The translations under genes and the position numbers were made by a program. The notes beneath the pieces are model-generated. The model did no database searches. It had not been told where the DNA came from and saw nothing but the letters and a program-made list of their open reading frames with translations. Shown here one piece after another: positions 1 to 13,000 of a stretch of 64,000 nt of DNA (position 1 is its first letter; each line of letters begins with the position of its first letter). The stretch comes from Axinella damicornis (Eukaryota > Porifera > Demospongiae > Axinellida > Axinellidae). The DNA lies in assembly GCA_963931865.1 (NCBI GenBank), contig OZ007516.1, positions 5,677,897-5,741,896 on the forward strand, read 5' to 3'.

Positions 1-3000
1 CAATTAACCAGTTATAATGCTACCGAAGAGATTCGTTACTGATGTTGCATCATCTGATCTTGTATGCGATTCTTGTATGGTGCAGGTAGCCTTTCAGTTA
101 TGAGTTCGTCTTCTCGTGACATTTCTTCTCCAAACGATCTACCAGTCAGCCATTATGATCACCTGCATGACTGTATGGATTGCAAGAGCTGGCAGGCACA
201 GACGTTCATCAAAGCTTTGGGGAGGTGGTGCTGCATGCTGCAGTGTGCTAACTAAGGGGGGGGGGGGGTCTAGGGCACATCCCCTGGAACATTTCTGTTT
301 TTTGATACTCAGGGATAGCTTCTGGAGGGACCTGGAGCGATTTAAGTCCGTATTCTCCACTTACACTTTCTGCATGATGATTACAGTGGCAGCTAGAGTA
401 TTGAGAGGACGTTGGGAATTGTTTGGAATGGACAACCAAGAAACCTTTGCCAACACAGTATGCATGCACGATATGCCATTGGTATGTGGAGGAATTTGTA
501 CCCCTTCCTTGGTACACGATGGCGGATATTAAAAACTACTTGGAGAAGATAGCTGCTCCAGTTGTAGAGTATGTGATGTTTGAAATCATGCTGTGCAGTT
601 ACATACATAGTCTCGTTCTCAGGCACTCAGTATGGGGAATGAGGCTATTCAGTTACACGGTTTACTGCAGCGGGACTGGTCTGGTACTGGTCTCAGTCAC
701 AGGCACTCGGTATGGGGAAGAGGATATGCAGTTACGCTGGTAACTGCAGTGGGACAGGTACAGTGGACACCTCGGAGTTGTTCCCAGGCCTTCTCATCCT
801 AGCATTCCCGCATTAGTACTGCAAGCGACAAACGCTGGGGTGGGAAGGCCTGGGAACAAAGCTACCTTGGAGTTGCACCTCCTGCTGTTTCGATCCTTAC
901 CCTTCCCACTGTGTCGTTTGTTCTGCTTTGGTGGTGAGTCTGGTGTATGTGCTAGCTGTGTCTTGGCCAGTTGGCTTGCTTCTTTCTTGACACGTGCATG
1001 TGCTCAGTTAAAATACATGATGTCATTGGTACGATGTCATCCATGGTACCTCGCTCCAGCTCCATACGTATTGCCGAGCAGTGTTGCTATGGGACATAGA
1101 GGTGGAAAGGGTTTGTATGAAGGCACTGTGTCGCTAAAGTATTTTTTCTCCAGTTTTTGAATTGAAATGGTGAAATTAATTTTATATTACACTGTGGTCC
1201 AGTGACCTAAGAACAACAAAAGTGTGGCATCTCCATGGTAACCACGAGTGGGTCTGACTGAACAAGGGCAAGTCACATACCTCCAGAATGTAATTGAGCT
1301 GACCACAGGTTTCTACAGAGACAAAGCTGATATCTTGCCATTCTACTCCACCACATTCCAGAAATGGACTTGTCCAAAAGTGTAATCCCCCTTGGCTCAA
1401 GAATGCATCGATCACTCCGTACTCTCAACTGCATACCAGTTGGGGAATGTTTGATTCTAAATATTTAATTGGCAGCTGCAAGTCACTCAAATCGGTGCTT
1501 CAAATCGATAGCAAAGGGATCAGTCAATAAGTTAAAACCATGGGTACATCAGTTCTGACATTTGTGCAGCTGCTTCTGTGCATCTAGTATGGTTGCAAGT
1601 TTCTTTTCCAAGATGCGGAATGCTTCTTCCAAACAGTGCTGGCTTTGAACGTACCTAAGTTTCCGAAAAACGATGCGGCATCATTTGTGGATCTTCCAGA
1701 GCCTTCCGTAGCTGCATTTAGGTCTTCCCGAACCAACGATGGAAAGGTTTTCGAATCTCGGCATCAATTTAAAGATGCATAGAAGTCTTCCGATTTTTGG
1801 AAGAAAGCCTTCTGGTTTACGGCAAAGCTGCGCCACAATGCATATTGCAAAAGTGTCCTGAATCTCGGCATCAATTTTGAAGAAGTATTCTGTACTAGCT
1901 GGTGTGTGTTGGGCAATATACTATAAATTGGCTAAGGGTTGACCAATCGCAGGGCCAGAGTCCGTCCTAAACATTGTAACTAACATGACTATAGCAAGTG
2001 GCCCAAGCTGATCCAGTATTCGCTGGACCACTTTTCAGCTGCATATATCGGCAATGACCACGCCAGCAGACATTGACCACTGCTGATGGTTATCTTAGCA
2101 AACCTCATCAGCCAATGGCCTTTGCGTTCCCAAGGCACCATTTGGACGGAAGAAATTGGATGGCTCGCCTATGGGAAAATTTTGTAAGTGTCCAATAAAT
2201 AAATTTTTCACTTCCCGTGTGTTCCGCTTATCTTACCATGTCACACATGCTCATGTGGAGCATGGCATTCACATTGGAATCTCATGGAAGAGGTGTCCTA
2301 CTCTAATTCTCTGATGAACCATAGCTCAGGAATGCAGAGGATTGGACTGTGGTCCTTCCCAAACACATCCATCCTACTCAGCCATCCTACTCTTGTGTAC
2401 ACACCCAGGCTGTGGGCTGCTCTGTCAACAGAGTGGTGTACACCCCCATTGAAGTTCCTTTGTTGAACAGTACCCTCTTACATCGTTCCCAAGTTCCTAG
2501 ATCAGTGTAGCTTCATTCCCATGTCAATCCACATGTAGTCTCATTCCCGTGTTAGTCTAGCGCATGTTAGTCTAGCATTGTTCCCATGTGTCTACATGTA
2601 GTGTCACTCCCATGTTAGTCTGGCCTCATTCCCATGTCAGTCTAGCATGATTCCAATGTCAATATAGCTATTCTGATTCTACTCAATTTCTTCAAGACTC
2701 ATTTCCACATCATGTATTCCATTTCTGTCATTTGCCGTGTTACCATGCTATTCTTATGTACCCTCATTCCAAGGCCCCAATCCCCATACCTGGCTTATAT
2801 TATCATCAAAATGGCGGTCACATTATGTGGCATATCGCATATCGAAGTAAGGTTGTGAGCTCTTCCTGCACCACTGTTATATCTCCATTTTGTGCGTACA
2901 CATACCGCTCTATGCATGCAGGTGCTGCGAGTGTAGGAAGTCATACATATGTATTGAGTGTATAGTGGATACTTCCTCAACTGCTGCAGTGAACGTTATC

Positions 3001-3045
3001 AGCGCTGGCAAATTTAATTGCTTACAACTTTCCTTGTGAAAACTC
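1..3045. other. Non-coding stretch upstream of the first HACL1 exon
   Basis: I see no convincing exon here. Arms of the dispersed palindrome family occur at about 608-649 and 764-858. A degenerate array built on CATTCCCATGTNAGTCTAGC lies at about 2484-2670. The missing 5' exons of HACL1 should lie here or to the left of the window, but no phase-compatible exon ending in the conserved Asn-Glu-Gln was recognised. Confidence 0.6.
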
Positions 3046-3057
3046 TATGTGCATGCA

Positions 3058-3420
3058 TAAGCCTGCTGGTCTGGAGCACGGCAGCTGTCTGTCTGTTGCA
3101 ACTTGCTGGCCTCATGATTGTAAGCCTGTAGCAAGCCTGCTGGTCTGGAGCGAGTCTGCATCTGGAGCAAGTTTAGTGGTCTGGAGTGAGTTTGCTAGTC
3201 TGGAACAAGTCTGCTGGTCTGTAGCAAGCTTGCTGGTGTTGAACGAGTCTGCTGGTCTGTAGCGAGCTTGCTACTCCAGCGAGTCTGTGTCTTGAGCGAG
3301 CTTGCTGGTCTGGAGCGAGTCTGCTTCTGGAGCGAGTTTGCTGGTCTGGAGCAAGTTTAGATGATCTGCAGCAAGCTTCCTGTTCCGCGGCAAGTCTGCA
3401 GCAAGCCTGCTAGTCTGATA
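3058..3420. repeat. Degenerate tandem array, units of about 19-24 bp
   Basis: Diverged copies of a unit like GCTGGTCTGGAGCGAGTCT repeat with variable spacing. The core TGCTGGTCTG is shared with the larger 19-bp array that follows, so this looks like an older flank of the same satellite. Confidence 0.75.
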
Positions 3421-3635
3421 CAGCACGTTTTGGTGTTGAAGCAGCAATTTTGTCCCTCAGGTACCTCACCTTTTTCTCTGCTGTTACTGCCCTCTTCTTC
3501 AATTCAGATGTTTTTACCTTCCTTTGAGGGGTGTACTTTCATTCGTATGACTGTGGGTGCTGACCTGTGAGCTTGAGGGTGATGCTTTCTGACGCTTCAG
3601 CCATCTGTGGTGCTGATTGTCAGTCAGTTCCGTAG

Positions 3636-4960
3636 TGAACCTGCTGGTCTGTAAAGATCTCGGTCCTGCTGGTCTATAAAGATCTGCCAGTCTGTAGCGA
3701 ACCTGCTGGTGTGTAGAGAACCTGCTGGTGTGTAGAGAACCTGCTGGTGTGTAGAGAACCTGCTGGTCTGTAGCGAACCTGCTGGTGTGTAGAGAACCTG
3801 CTGGTGTGTAGAGAACCTGCTGGTGTGTAGAGAACCTGCTGGTCTGTAGAGAACCTTCTGGTCTGTAGAGAACCTGCTGGTCTGTAGCGAACCTGCTGGT
3901 GTGTAGAGAACCTGCTGGTCTATAGCGAACCTGCTGGTGTGTAGAGAACCTGCTGGTGTGTAGAGAACCTGCTGGTCTGTAGAGAACCTGCTGTTCTGTA
4001 GAGAACCTGCTGGTGTGTAGAGAACCTGCTGGTCTGTAGAGAACCTGCTGGTCTGCAGCGAACCTGCTGAGAACCTGCTGGTCTGCAGCGAACCTGCTGG
4101 TCTGTAGAGAACCTGCTGGTCTGTAGAGAACCTGCTGGTCTGTAGAGAACCTGCTGGTCTGCAGCGAACCTGCTGAGAACCTGCTGGTCTGCAGCGAACC
4201 TGCTGGTCTGTAGAGAACCTGCTGGTCTGTAGAGAACCTGCTGGTCTGCAGCGAACCTGCTGGTGTGCAGCGAACCTGCTGGTCTGTAGAGAACCTGCTG
4301 GTCTGTAGAGAACCTGCTGGTCTGTAGAGAACCTGCTGGTCTGCAGCGAACCTGCTGGTCTGCAGCGAACCTGCTGGTCTGTAGTGAACCTGCTGGTCTG
4401 TAGAGAACCTGCCGGTCTATAGCAAACCTGCTGGTCTGTAGAGAACCTGCTGGTCTGTAGAGAACCTGCTGGTCTGTAGAGAACCTGCTGGTCTGTAGAG
4501 AACCTGCTGGTCTGTAGAGAACCTGCTGGTCTGCAGCGAACCTGCTGGTGTGCAGCGAACCTGCTGGTCTGTAGAGAACCTGCTGGTCTGTAGTGAACCT
4601 GCTGGTCTGTAGAGAACCTGCTGGTCTGTAGAGAACCTGCTGGTCTGTAGTGAACCTGCTGGTCTGTAGAGAACCTGCTGAGAACCTGCTGGTCTGTAGA
4701 GAACCTGCTGGTCTGTAGCGAACCTGCTGGTCTGTAGAGAACCTGCTGGTCTGTAGCGAACCTGCTGGTCTGTAGAGAACCTGCTGGTTTGTAGAGAACA
4801 TGCTGGTCTGTAAAAGATCTGCCGGTCCGTAGCAAACCTGCTAGTCTGTAAAGATCTGCCAGTTTGTAGCGAACCTTCTGGTTGGTAGCGAACCTGCTGG
4901 ACTGTGAAAGATCTGCCGGTGCGTAGCAAACCTGCTAGTCTGTAAAGATCTGCTGGTCTA
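3636..4960. repeat. 19-bp minisatellite, about 65 copies
   Basis: The unit GAGAACCTGCTGGTCTGTA repeats with few changes (TGTA/TGCA, GAGA/GCGA). Two short GAGAACCTGCT partial units near 4067 and 4172 mark slips. Because 19 is not a multiple of three and the minus strand of the unit has no stop in any frame, long open frames run through all three minus frames with a 19-residue period. These are by-products of the repeat and not a protein. Confidence 0.93.
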
Positions 4961-6163
4961 GCATTCCTGACCAGCGTCCCTAAAGCCCCTAACCCTAACC
5001 CAGTATCCCTGACCCAATCCAAGGAGTGGTTGGAGTCAGGGAGGGGTCATTTCTTACAGCTAGCTGTGGTATCACAGCTTTGAATCAGGACACCATTAGT
5101 TAGTGTATGTGTGCAGCCTGTGGGTTAGTGTCAGACCACTCCCTGACCCCCCTCCTCCCCCATCCGCCACAATCCACTTACCACTGCCTTCAAAGGCAGC
5201 TGATTGAAACACAAAAGCCAAAGCAAACTATCCCTACCCCTGAACTGTAAGGCTACCAACTGTTTTGAGGCTAGAATTTGGACTCATTCTCTGTACTGAT
5301 ATCAAATATGAATGCGCTGGCCCTCAGCTGGCTCAAGCAGTGAAAGATTGAATCATGAATGTTGCATGAACGTACAAGAGAGGGCAGCAGGCCATTTTGG
5401 CCCATGTGACTTTAGCTTGAACTATAACATTCATTTTGGTCCCCAACCCTCATATTTCTGCTTACAGAGAAGCTGAGGGTGGTAATAAGCGTAAAATGAC
5501 CCTGACGCTCTGCCACGTGTTTGAAGTGTAACTACCATTTCAAACACAATGTCATGTGTTGTCCCCAGAGGTCCAGGAGGCATATGGCAGGTAGACATAC
5601 CCAGTACTGAAGACTGTGGGGTGAATGTAGGGACTAGGGGTATCAAAAAACACCTACGTATACGCTGTACTCCCAGTCTGGATCCTCAGGCCGGGCTCAC
5701 CATCAATCATTCTAGTCTCGTGCCCAGACCCTCTGAGGGGTCTGGGCACGAGACTACAACCACTCCTGCCTGAGCTGATCTACCAGTACTGGTGGTCATG
5801 TACAGCTGCACTGTTCCCACTGAAGAGTGACTTTTGGTTGATACTGGGACAAAAACACCTCACATGCGTCGTCGTCATGGAAATTGACTGCATCGTGATT
5901 GCTGTTACTAGCTAACTGACACTAACATGGAGACATTGTTTCCTTAGAGTTGCTACTACAACGTAGCGGAGAGGATAGCTCAGTACACAGTGTGAAGTGC
6001 ATATCGTCGGTTTGTTAGCTGATTTTGGCACAAATACCTCACATAATTATGTGCTCAGTGTGAAATGCATATTGTCAGTTTGTACAAATACCTCACATAA
6101 TTATATGCTAATACAGCCAGCGGAGAGTGATAGCCCAGTGCACTGTGTGAAGTAACCTCATTC
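4961..6163. other. Non-coding spacer
   Basis: No gene is recognised. The stretch contains a perfect-looking palindrome at 5713-5756 (listed separately) and two similar blocks near 5990-6115 sharing the words CAGTGTGAA, TGCATAT and TACCTCACATAATTAT, so a small local duplication is likely. Confidence 0.55.
5713..5756. repeat. Short palindrome of the TAGYCTCGTTCCCAGRCC family
   Basis: The left arm TAGTCTCGTGCCCAGACCC and its reverse complement are separated by only a few bases, making an almost loop-free hairpin. It is the most compact member of the family seen across the window. Confidence 0.85.
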
Positions 6164-6562
6164 CCTGGGTGGAGCTTCACAACATTATCCTGTGGGTGGG
6201 TGGAGCTTCACAACATCATCCTGTGGGTGGGTGGAGCTTCACAACAGCATCCTGTGGGTGGGTGGAGCTTCACAACAGCAACCTGTGGGTGGGTGGAGCT
6301 TCACAACATCATCCTGTGGGTGGGTGGAGCTTCACAACATCATCCTGTGGGTGGGTGGAGCTTCACAACAGCATCCTGTGGGTGGGTGGAGCTTCACAAC
6401 AGCAACCTGTGGGTGGGTGGAGCTTCACAACAGCATCCTGTGGGTGGGTAGAGCTTCACAACAGCAACCTGTGGGTGGGTGGAGCTTCACAACAGCAACC
6501 TGTGGGTGGGTGGAGCTTCACAACAGCATCCTGTGGGTGGCTGGGTGGGTGGAGCTTCACGG
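6164..6562. repeat. 31-bp minisatellite, about 13 copies
   Basis: Units begin CCTGTGGGTGGGTGGAGC and continue TTCACAACAGCAT, with CAGCAA, CATCAT and CAGCAT variants mixed along the array. The plus strand is open in several frames only because the unit lacks stops. The array ends with an extra GGCTGGGTGGGTGG slip at about 6536-6551. Confidence 0.92.
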
Positions 6563-7035
6563 AGGCTAACACCTGTACCCAACCTGTCAGCTATAAGGTG
6601 GGAAACTGTGGTTTAGTATGTGGGAGAGTTTCAGTGTGTTATTGTACCTGTTTACAATTCCCTTGGGAACCCTCTCTCCCTACCTATAAGCACTTTCTGT
6701 TGCAGTGGGAAATAATAATTTGGGATTCAATTCCCCAAAAGAGTGATTTTCGTGGAAACTATTGAATAGGATATAATAGTATGTATGTGGTTTGCAGAAT
6801 AGTATCAGGAGTACCAGAATGTGCTTGTGTCTCTCTGCAGTAGGAATCATCTGGTGTTTGTTTAATATGTCCCTCCCTCTCCTCTCTACCCTCACTCCAC
6901 ACACACATACACACACACACACACACACCTTCTCCCTCTGTCTTCAATCCTCCCCTCCTTCCTTCCCCCTCCTTGCTTCCCCTCCTCTTCCTCCCCTCTC
7001 ACACTCCCACACCCTCTCTCCCTCTCCGTCACCAG

Positions 7036-10000
7036 GCTAGCTATGCTGCCTCTGTCATTGGCTACCTAACAGGAAGGTACGTGAGTGTTCCTGAGATATG
7101 AACATAATTACGGGTAGCTCGATCTTGTGTGCTTGATGTAGCACAACTGGTGCATGTATCTCTTGTGTGTGTGATGTACCACAATGTACATGTAGACCTC
7201 TTGTGTGCTTGATGTGCCACAATGTTGCAGTGGCCGGGGCTATGGTAGTCTTGGTTGTCATAGGGAGGAGGTCTAAGAGGGGTGGTGTATGTGTACAGCT
7301 GTCTGTAGAGTCTCGTTCCCAGGCTCCCACAAATGTGAATTAAATTACCGAAGTTTGACGAGGAGCATGGTATGTTCAGGGTTTGGATATTGAGAACTTT
7401 ATTGCGTGACCGTACCCTAGCTCATGCTCTTCAAATCCCCTCAGACATACCTGTATGCGTACCCTAGCTCATGCTCTTCAAATCCCCTCAGACATACCTG
7501 TGTGCGTACCCTAGCTCATGCTCTTCAAATCCCCTCAGACATACCTGTGTGCATACCCTAGCTCATGCTCTTCAAATCCCCTCAGACATACCTGTGTGCG
7601 TACCCTAGCTCATGCTCTTCAAATCCCCTCAGACATACCTGTGTGCGTACCCTAGCTCTAGCGTATGTGTGCTGCTAGTTCATGCTCTTCCGCTCAGACG
7701 TGTGTGCTGCTAGCTCATGCTCATCCCCTCAGACGTGTGTGTGCTGCTAGCTTATGCTCGTCCCATCAGACGTGTGTGTGTGCTGCTAGCTCATGCTCAT
7801 CCCCTCAGACGTGTGTGCTGCTAGCTTATGCTCGTCCCATCAGACGTGTGTGTACAGCTAGCTTATGCTCTTCCCCTCAGACGTGTGTGTACAGCTAGCT
7901 CATGCTTGTCCCCTCAGACGTGTGTGTGCAGCTAGCTCATGCTCTTCCCCTCAGACGTGTGTGCTGCTAGCTCATGCTCATCCCCTCAGACGTGTGTGTG
8001 TGTGTGCTGCTAGCTCATGCTCTTCCCCTCAGACGTGTGTGCTGCTAGCTCATGCTCTTCCCCTCAGACGTGTGTGTGCTGCTAGCTTATGCTCGTCCCC
8101 TCAGACGTGTGTACAGCTAGCTCATGCTCGTCCCCTCGGGCATGTGTGTGTGTGTGCAGCTAGTTCATGCTCTTCTCATGTGACACCTGGCTCACAGGCT
8201 GTGAGTAGGTAACATGACCCTCATTGAGCGCAGTGGAGCAGTTGTGCAGTCAGTTGATCAGTGTTAATGCAGACCACAAGTTACTTGATCTCAGCTTTGG
8301 AACTTTGGGAGAGCCAAAGTCATTGTAGGGAATCAGTTTGTGTGGGGACAGCCTTAAAACAGCTGGGAAGTGGATCAGCTGTTAAAACCATACAATTAGC
8401 ACTAGTGTCTGGATTCTGGAATGTGAGGTGTAGGAGGTGTACAAAGTATGAATTACTCATTCCCAGACCCCTCCACATGTGTGCGTTTGGGGTCTGGGAA
8501 TGAGACTAGAATTAGGCCAGCCTACAGGTTTGCTCAAGAGCGCATGATGACATCATGCACTCTTGGTTTGCTGAATGAAATCTCTGACCAGTTGCGAAGT
8601 TGTAGGATCACAATCACTTTACCAGTGACTCCAAGGGTGCTGAGGCAGCTGCTATTGCTAGGCAGGAAGTTGAAATAGGGTTTCAATTACATGTGCTAGG
8701 AGGAAGGCGACTAGGGAAGACCCCCCCCCCCCCCCCCCCTCCACACACACACACACTCACCACACACGCCCATACCATACTCATCTAGTGGAAGGAAGTT
8801 GTTGTCCTGACCAGGTTTGTCTTGACAGAGTCACGTAATGACATCAACATGTTTGGACCACTCAGAATACGTCACCTACATGTATGCAGCATGTGCAGTA
8901 TGACTTCCAGCTATAGCAGGGCCGGCAGTACCGGTACGGCCAGTACGGCCATGGCCGTTTTTGAGGGGGGAAATGGCGTTGCTGGGATTCTGACTAATGA
9001 GTGCATAGCAACATCCAAAGTTTCCTCCTAGTTTTCTTTGAGGCTTCCGCTGTCCAAAGCTGCGTGTGTGACGATAGGGCAGACTTTTTTTCACTGGTCT
9101 TGGTTTCGAGTCGCACCGATATGCGCCGCACGTTAGTCACAAAGAACAAGATGTTAAACCCAACTCACATTTCCTTTCCACGTCGGGAGTGAGACGGTCA
9201 TGGAGAGCAGTGGCAGTGCAGCGCAAAGCATGAAGGTGCTACGAGAGCCCATCCAGAAGATGAAGGTGGAAAATGTTTTCCGTCCTTTGCGCAGATTGGA
9301 TCGGCACTACGTACACATCTATGCACTACCTTCAGCAGTGGCCGTACCACTCCAAAATAGCCAGCGCTGGCCCGGTGTATGTTTCCCTGTATAATAATTA
9401 AAGATAACTACGTAGAGCATGCCATGCAAACTATCACACATGCACATAATTTACTGTACCAATGAAGTTTGAGAGCAGCAGGTACTATTGTTGAATGTGC
9501 CTGGGTAAGCTAATCATGCATTGACAAGAGCTGTTATGATATCTGGTCTGCTATTCACTGCATGGACATTTTCAATATCTTGCATCTTGTGGTGTGGCAG
9601 TTTGTCTCTCTGGTGTCCTGTCTGCTGAGTATGCATTGCTAGATTACACAACCAGCATGTACATACATACACCTCAGAGCTCAATGCCTTCCTTATATGG
9701 AAGTATAGGATCTACTACAATGTATGCCGGCGCGGATTGTTATGCGATTTATCCTCCCCGGGAAAGTTTGGCCGAGGCGAAGCCGAGGATAAACCGAGTC
9801 GATGTAGTAGATCTAGCTGGCTTCTACTACAGACATAACCTCCAAGTCAAGTTAGTAGCTGGATCCAACTGCTAGACAGCTACAACTCTGATTCTCAGCA
9901 CAGCGTGGTTCAATTACATCACAGCGGAGGATAACCTTCCATGCTTCTCGTTGTCACTGTTCGTGACATTTCTCCCTTGATGAAATATAGGTCTCTCCCC

Positions 10001-13000
10001 CTTCTTCCTTTCATTAACAGCTTGCAGAGTGCTTGCACTCTGACCCAATGGACTCACCTGTACATGACGTCACCTACTGCCAATGACGGTCGAAGTAAGC
10101 AATGCCGAGACAAAAATGCTCAAACTTCACTGCCATATTTGAGTCAGTGCACAACGGCGATCACAACGGTGAGGTCAAATCTTTGTACACTTTTCCTGAG
10201 TGATTAAACGTTATTTACGCAGAACATCTTTTCCCCCACCTGAGCCGTAAGCTATCCACTTACTGGTACGTATGAGCTGGTGGATGCAATCAGAGTCTCC
10301 TCAAGGTGGGAGTAAAACTTGAAGCATCATTCTGAAGAGTGAGTTTGCCCTACCAGTTGCTCTACCAGGAGTGTGGTTGCCACTTGAAGAGGCTGAGGGA
10401 AAGGGGACACAAGTAGCTTACCACATGGATAGTTTGCATTGTAGTGGCCAGTTTTGTAGAGACACACATCTGAGCACACATCTTAAGCTTCTTCACACCA
10501 TTCTGAGCAGTAGGTCACTCATGCACAATTGCATTGAGTCCCGTTCCCAGACCACATTATGTTTCGCATATGTACCAGAAGCCATCTGTGCTGGAGTTAG
10601 TTTGGGTCTGGGACCGAGACCACCTTGGCATGATCCAATGTCAACAAGCCGGGGTTTGGGAGGTATAGGCAGGTAGTAACTAGCCTCGTACCCACGCCTT
10701 CTCACCCCAGCATATGTCACTTGCAAGTGGCAGACAATGCAGTGAGAAGGCCTGGTTACGAGGCTACGTAGTAGCGTGGGATCCCTGTGCGGGTAAAGTA
10801 GGAGAGTTTACCAGACATAGCACAGTAGCGAAGTTTGGGCCAGTCCATATTGCTGAAGTTGCGGATGTTTATCACATCATCTCCATTACATCGTGTAGTG
10901 CATGCACAAGGATTCTCGTGTATAGTGTATTGAATTTTAAGTTGTTGCGCATGTTTTCACTGGGATGTGAAATGTCTGATTGTGGTGTATGACTCTCCGC
11001 TTCTGATTGGTTTATCATGGTCACATGACAGAATTTGATTAGACATTTTGTGTCTGCATTTGTGCAATAATAATCATGATGAACTTTGATAGCCTCGTTC
11101 CCAGGCCGTCTCCCACTCTGTTTCTAGCCGCATACGTGACCTTTGAAAGGTCACGTATGCGGCTAAAAATGGAGCGGGAGACGGCCTGGGAACGAGGTTA
11201 GAACTTTGATGCTCTACCATAAATTATTGACGCGTACTCTAATTTGGCAATTTAGCGAAATTGTGGAAGGAAATTAATCCAGCATGTTACTTTGCTTTAC
11301 AGCCACATCACATGGATCTCCAGTATTGAGCTCTCACACACAGTTTAGTGGTGGGCTCCACTGAAAACATGATAGCCTTGAACATAGCTTTCCACCTTAA
11401 GCGGCTCCATAAACACAGCCTCGTTCCCAGCCCATGCAGCCTGGGAATGAGGCTAAGCCAGCTACCATGAGTTCTCACATCCCAAGATTGTCCTATATTC
11501 CTTTACCAACCAATGATCCATAATATTGGGCCTGACACTTTCAGCTTCATGATGTCACGTCTGGTGGGACTTGCGTTCTGCGTGAGAATAATAAAGGGTG
11601 GGACAGGGAGAGGTGGATGGGTTGCACCCAAAGGGTGCAAACTGCATGGCATTCATGACAACACCTTTGTCTGGGCTCCATACAGGACGGAACGATAGGT
11701 GATGCAGTAGCGGTGTATTGTAAGGCTATGCACACCTCCAGTGGTTGAATTGATACTGAAATTGGATGATATATTGAATTGGTGAAACTCTGTATGTACA
11801 AGGTCAGACCTATCTTATTTCTTCCGTTGCTTTGTGTGGTGATGTGCGTGGAGCCTGTGGAAGGAAGCGATGCAGAGTGTGCCATGATAGTGCTGGCTGC
11901 AGTGCTTCCTCATTGCATTAGTACCAGCAGCTGTTCTGGTCTGGTGGTGAGTCGCGTAACCATGGTGATGCACCTTACAGTATTATAGTGTCTTGATTTT
12001 CGGCTTGATAATGTATGGGTATGGTAATGGATTAAAGGAAAACCTATAGTGAAGCCTTACATAGTGTTGATTCATACAGTACACTCTATAGAATGAGTTA
12101 GTTACCCCCACGCTTGCTTGCGCAGCAGGGTTAACTTTACTTAAAGCAATGCTTACGTTCTGTGTCTCTCTGTCGGAATAAATGATTGAAAAATGCTTCA
12201 AGCAGGTTATTCACACTCAACTGAACATCCAACGTTTGTGTACCTGATACAAGTCAGCGTGGTTCCTTTCGCCGTTATTCAGCTACTTCCTATTATCGGT
12301 ATCTTGGCTCCACCCATTTTGAAATTGCACATGGCATCATCGACCACACTGCAGTACTGGTACTGGCACAAGGTGCGCGGGGTAAGTATTCCGTGAATAC
12401 ACTCTATACGTGCGCTTGCCAACATAGGAAACAAATGAATTCCATTGCTTAGTGTAAAATGCGTATATGTACCGTAGTTCAGTTGTGATTCTGAATCGGA
12501 ATCGGACTATATTGTGGTTAACCTCGTTCCCAGGCCTGCACGCTGCTTTCGGTTGCATGAAAGAATGCAAAGTGGGAGAGATACTAAAAGTGATCTGCGC
12601 TTGGGTTGGTTGGGTCTGGAACCAAGACTACCAAACACTGTAACTGTAGCCTGTAATGGTACCAATATAGCCACAATGTAGCCTCGTTCCCAGGCCCCGC
12701 ACAGCTTTTCGTCGCTTGCAGTAAGGAAAAGCGGGGAGAGAAGCAACATATGCGCTGGATCAAAGGCCTGGGAACAAGAAGTGTTTGGCTGTGAGTGATT
12801 TTATGTGGCAGGGTAAACTTTTAGCCTCGTTCCATGGCCCACATGTGGAACGCGGAAGAGGGCCTGGTGACACTTGGCAAAATTCCTGTATATGCACAGT
12901 CAGCATAACTGCGTAAGCTATTACATTCCTTACTTGGATGCATTTGAAATCATGCGGAAGGTAGCTGTTGGTGACGGCTAAGTAGAAAGTCCTTGCCAAG

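Noticed and set aside
521..600. Open frame MADIKNYLEKIAAPVVEYVM considered as the missing HACL1 N-terminus
   Set aside because: The resemblance to the Val-Glu-Tyr region is slight, the Gly-Ile/Val-Val-Gly-Ile-Pro motif is absent and no matching downstream exon was seen.
4983..5000. CCCTAACCCTAACCC telomere-like motif
   Set aside because: Only about two units, inside ordinary spacer; too short to indicate a telomere.
3624..5022. Long repetitive open frames (up to about 400 codons) on the minus strand
   Set aside because: They follow from a stop-free 19-bp satellite in all three frames and have no splice signals or non-repetitive domain.
7405..8190. Regularly spaced repeats that could suggest a CRISPR array
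   Set aside because: The units are directly tandem with no unique spacers, and the genome is clearly animal.
8876..9394. Several 60-80-codon frames in the HACL1 intron
   Set aside because: They overlap the probable transposon remnant and show no domain or splice partner.
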